Assembly (NCBI GenBank): GCA_900315315.1 | Contig: OMYT01000001.1 | Coordinates: forward strand, 124,001-188,000 | Reading direction: 5' to 3' | Source: an uncultured Eubacteriales bacterium | GTDB taxonomy: Bacteria; Bacillota; Clostridia; Christensenellales; Aristaeellaceae | DNA length: 64,000 nucleotides | In this document: positions 62,105 through 64,000 of the stretch, in pieces | How the letters are laid out: each line of letters begins with the position of its first letter | Position numbering within the stretch: position 1 is the first letter of the stretch | Notes under the pieces: generated by a model | The model's input: only the letters and a program-made list of their open reading frames with translations | Told to the model about the DNA's origin: nothing | The model's database searches: none | Position numbers and translations under genes: made by a program

Positions 62105-63525
62105 GCTTCTTCCTCCTCATATACAATCTTGTTAACAGCATTAATATATGCCATAATGCCTGCACCAACAATGTCCGTTGAAATACCTCTGCCGGAATAA
62201 AGTTTCCCCTCGTGGCGAAGTTTTACAATGGTTTCACCCATTGCTTCACGTCCTTCAGTTACGGACTGAATCTGGAAATCATCCAATTCATAGTGGCGAC
62301 CCGTTGCCATTTCGATCGAATTGAAAGCAGCATCAATCGCACCATCACCAGAAGCAATACCCACAATTTCCTGATTGTGATACATCAGTTTCATATGAGA
62401 CATGGCTCCGATCGTATTGCCTGTGTTAATTACATATTGAATGCTGTGATAAGCGGGAGGTACCTGCATTGCTTCAGCCGCAATAATCGCATCAAGTTCT
62501 TTCAATGAAATGGTTTCCTTTTTTTCAACCGTACGGATGAAAACATTCCAGACTTTCTGCTGATCTTCAGCCCCAAGGTCAAATCCCAATTTTTCTGCCG
62601 CCATGATGACAGTTTCAAATGAATCATGAATACTTAAAACGATATCCGAATCATGGGCCGAAAGTGAATCTGAAAAAACAATAGAACGGTTCTTTTCAGC
62701 GCTGCAAATCTGATCAACCTGACTTGTAATCCGGTTGATTTGTTCGTTTTCAACCGTACATTTTGCTTTTGCCAACGCACCTTTGATATTCAGGATCCTG
62801 ACAATATCAGCCAACGATATAGCGTTACCCCGGTATGCCGTTGTCTTCAGCATCCCGATGCCAACTGACACAGCAGCAAAAGCGCATGCATCTGCAAGAT
62901 TCAACTCTCCAGAGCAATGAAATCCAACTGTCAGACTTCTCAATTCTGGTACATCCTTAAATAAATCTGTCAGGAATATGGTTGCCTCATCCGGTGTAAG
63001 CACACCGGCAGTATCACAAAGCGTAATCGTTTTCGCACCGGCTTTAACAGCAACCAAAATAATTTTACGGAGAAATTCAGGATCGCTTCTTGTCGCATCT
63101 GCGGCAATAAACTCAACATCATCCGTCAACGCTCTGCACTCGCTTATACGGTTTTCCACAGCGGCTGTCAATCCTGCCGCTTTCAAATGAAGCATATATT
63201 CCATCTGAACAGAACTGACCGGCGCTACTACCTGCAGACGCGCCTTTTGTGCTTCTTTCAACGCTTCCCAAGTCAGTTGTACGGAATCCGCATCCGTCAG
63301 ACTCACAGGAACAGCAACAACTGCCCGCTGAACAGCCGAGCAAATGGACTTAATTAATAGCCTGTCAATCTTTTTTTGTCTGATTTCACATAAATCAATT
63401 GCTGACACACCAAGCCTGTCAATTAACCTGCATAATTCTATTTTTTCTCTGAAGCTCAGCTCAATATGATTTGCTGCGTCAAGCAGCGTACAATCGCAGA
63501 TCATAATTTCTTTTTGCCGGTCCAT
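62101..63525 (-). CDS. LeuA-family (isopropylmalate synthase-like) protein with altered active site
   Basis: A 474-residue member of the DRE-TIM metallolyases with a C-terminal LeuA dimerisation/leucine-binding domain (residues about 355-470: GDGAIDAAFNSIEMATGRHY, YSGRGISTDIVGAGIMAYIN). The barrel keeps DATRSDPEFLRK, CDTAGVLTPDEA and RGNAISLADIV, but key residues are changed: the DxTLRDG motif reads DCTLLDA, so the catalytic Arg is Leu15 (metal ligand Asp16 kept); the metal-binding HxH reads FHCSGE, so the second His is Ser205; the acid in the FxxEDA strand is Ala (FIAADA). Normal isopropylmalate synthase activity is therefore doubtful. The start at 63525 (MDRQKEIM) follows GGAGG; the longer TTG frame overlaps it. 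It is controlled by a T-box. Confidence 0.85.
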   Translation of the reverse strand: MDRQKEIMICDCTLLDAANHIELSFREKIELCRLIDRLGVSAIDLCEIRQKKIDRLLIKSICSAVQRAVVAVPVSLTDADSVQLTWEALKEAQKARLQVVAPVSSVQMEYMLHLKAAGLTAAVENRISECRALTDDVEFIAADATRSDPEFLRKIILVAVKAGAKTITLCDTAGVLTPDEATIFLTDLFKDVPELRSLTVGFHCSGELNLADACAFAAVSVGIGMLKTTAYRGNAISLADIVRILNIKGALAKAKCTVENEQINRITSQVDQICSAEKNRSIVFSDSLSAHDSDIVLSIHDSFETVIMAAEKLGFDLGAEDQQKVWNVFIRTVEKKETISLKELDAIIAAEAMQVPPAYHSIQYVINTGNTIGAMSHMKLMYHNQEIVGIASGDGAIDAAFNSIEMATGRHYELDDFQIQSVTEGREAMGETIVKLRHEGKLYSGRGISTDIVGAGIMAYINAVNKIVYEEEEA

Positions 63526-63545
63526 AGCGTTTGTTTCCTCCTTCA

Positions 63546-63811
63546 ATTAAAAACCCTGAAGCCGAAGCCTCAGGGACGAAATCTTTCCGCGGTACCACCC
63601 TAATTACTCTGATCACAAAGTCTCTCTCGAACTCAAACAAGTTCACAGCCGGTTACGGGGCACCCGTATTCCATTACTGACTCTTCGCGTTCATGGAATC
63701 AACTCCGGAAGCAGTAGCCTTTTACTCCGCACTACCTTGCAGCAACCGGCAGCTCTCTGCAGCTTCTGTAAAAGGGTTATCGACCATCATCGTCTTTCAC
63801 AGTATGAAATT
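63546..63811 (-). promoter_or_regulatory. T-box riboswitch of the LeuA-like/fusion operon (probably leucine)
   Basis: On the minus strand the core TTAGGGTGGTACCGCGG (63587-63603) precedes a terminator (CCCTGAGGC TTCG GCTTCAGGG then TTTTTAA, 63546-63575). Stem I is readable: an 8-bp helix CCTTTTAC...GTAAAAGG encloses the distal AGAGAGCTGCC...GGTAG hairpin. Directly 3' of it the strand reads CTACTGCTT (63709-63717), three leucine codons in a row, so a leucine specifier is likely whichever triplet is used. The exact specifier register was not resolved. Confidence 0.88.
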
Positions 63812-63817
63812 ATGTGG

Positions 63818-63846
63818 ATATTATCATATTAATCCTTGTGTGTCAA
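63818..63846 (-). promoter_or_regulatory. Promoter of the leucine T-box operon
   Basis: On the minus strand, TTGACA (63846-63841), 17-base spacer, TAATAT (63823-63818). Its -35 box overlaps the divergent promoter of the PhoH-like gene. Confidence 0.8.
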
Positions 63847-63864
63847 CGGTAATTATAGTAAAAT
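63836..63864 (+). promoter_or_regulatory. Probable promoter of the PhoH-like gene
   Basis: TTGTGT (63836-63841), 17-base spacer, TAAAAT (63859-63864); the TTG start at 63908 lies about 37 bases below the predicted transcription start. Confidence 0.5.
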
Positions 63865-63907
63865 ACGAGGAGTATACAGTACCCGGAAAGGAAGGAAGCA
63901 GGAAATT

Positions 63908-64000
63908 TTGACGGAAGATCTTGATCTGGAATTATCAGCTGATTCTATGGAGGCTTATGTTTCCCTTTTCGGTCTGAACGACCGAAATATCGCTCTGATT
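63908..64000 (+). CDS. phoH: PhoH-like protein, N-terminal fragment (runs off the window)
   Basis: Only 31 codons are visible: MTEDLDLELSADSMEAYVSL, FGLNDRNIALI. The FGLNDRNIALI stretch matches the N-terminus of PhoH-family ATPases (FGxxDxNLxxIE). The start is TTG with AGGAAGGAAGCAGGAAATT upstream. PhoH proteins are P-loop ATPases linked to RNA metabolism and often precede ybeY in Firmicutes. The identification rests on a short stretch and is tentative. Confidence 0.6.
   Translation, partial: MTEDLDLELSADSMEAYVSLFGLNDRNIALI

Overview
The window looks like chromosome from an anaerobic, low-to-moderate GC Firmicute of the class Clostridia, probably an uncultured gut lineage near the Christensenellales; the rank below class is a guess. 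The evidence is gene content and order: pyruvate,phosphate dikinase, the SigH block mrnC-thyX-rlmB-sigH, the darA-holB-yaaT block, the spoVB-like/mazG/hup/rqcP block, glgC-glgD-glgA, smpB-ssrA, two T-box leaders, a 2[4Fe-4S] ferredoxin, strong AGGAGG ribosome-binding sites, frequent TTG/GTG starts and consensus sigma-A promoters. SigH, YaaT and a SpoVB-like flippase fit a spore-forming ancestry but do not prove sporulation.

Layout. 1-4.7 kb: ppdK, then a group IIC intron (2704-4635, minus) with a frameshifted maturase, lodged just behind the hairpin terminator of recX. 4.7-7.5 kb: lgt, a serine hydrolase and recX (minus). 7.5-14.8 kb: upp, an unrecognised 560-residue protein, a dihydrouridine synthase and three unrecognised secreted proteins, tightly coupled (plus). 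14.8-22.6 kb: trkA-trkH, spoVB-like, mazG, hup, rqcP, ispDF (minus). 22.6-26.0 kb: tRNA-Ser, rluB, proA (minus), smpB and tmRNA (plus), tRNA-Leu (minus). 26.0-29.2 kb: a secreted L,D-transpeptidase with a degenerate CapA-like tail, and an RNA methyltransferase. 29.3-35.3 kb: darA, holB, yaaT, ferredoxin, tRNA-Lys, mrnC, thyX, rlmB, sigH. 35.3-36.4 kb: an ECF sigma factor and probable membrane anti-sigma (minus). 36.6-44.1 kb: glycogen operon, trmN6-like, flavoprotein, TetR regulator and deoD (plus). 44.2-47.5 kb: tyrosine T-box operon of aminotransferase, tyrS and yigZ (minus). 47.5-51.7 kb: asp23, fakA-like and recG (plus). 51.7-58.5 kb: DUF512 protein, der, plsY, lepA, a SLOG protein and hemW (minus). 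58.5-59.6 kb: mreB (plus). 59.6-63.8 kb: a second T-box operon (minus). The window ends in the first codons of a PhoH-like gene.

Most of the window is housekeeping. The best candidate for something undescribed is 59.6-63.8 kb: a T-box leader, apparently leucine-specific, ahead of a LeuA-family protein that keeps the leucine-binding dimer domain but has lost several catalytic and metal-binding residues, coupled by a 4-base overlap to an 838-residue fusion of a sugar-isomerase-type TIM barrel with a complete acyl-CoA synthetase. Next come the secreted-protein cassette at 10.9-14.8 kb, the L,D-transpeptidase/pseudo-CapA fusion, and a 20-base perfect palindrome inside the promoter of the tyrosine T-box operon.

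All calls come from reading the sequence and from family knowledge; no database search was run. Several starts were moved downstream of the longest frame where a Shine-Dalgarno sequence decided the matter.
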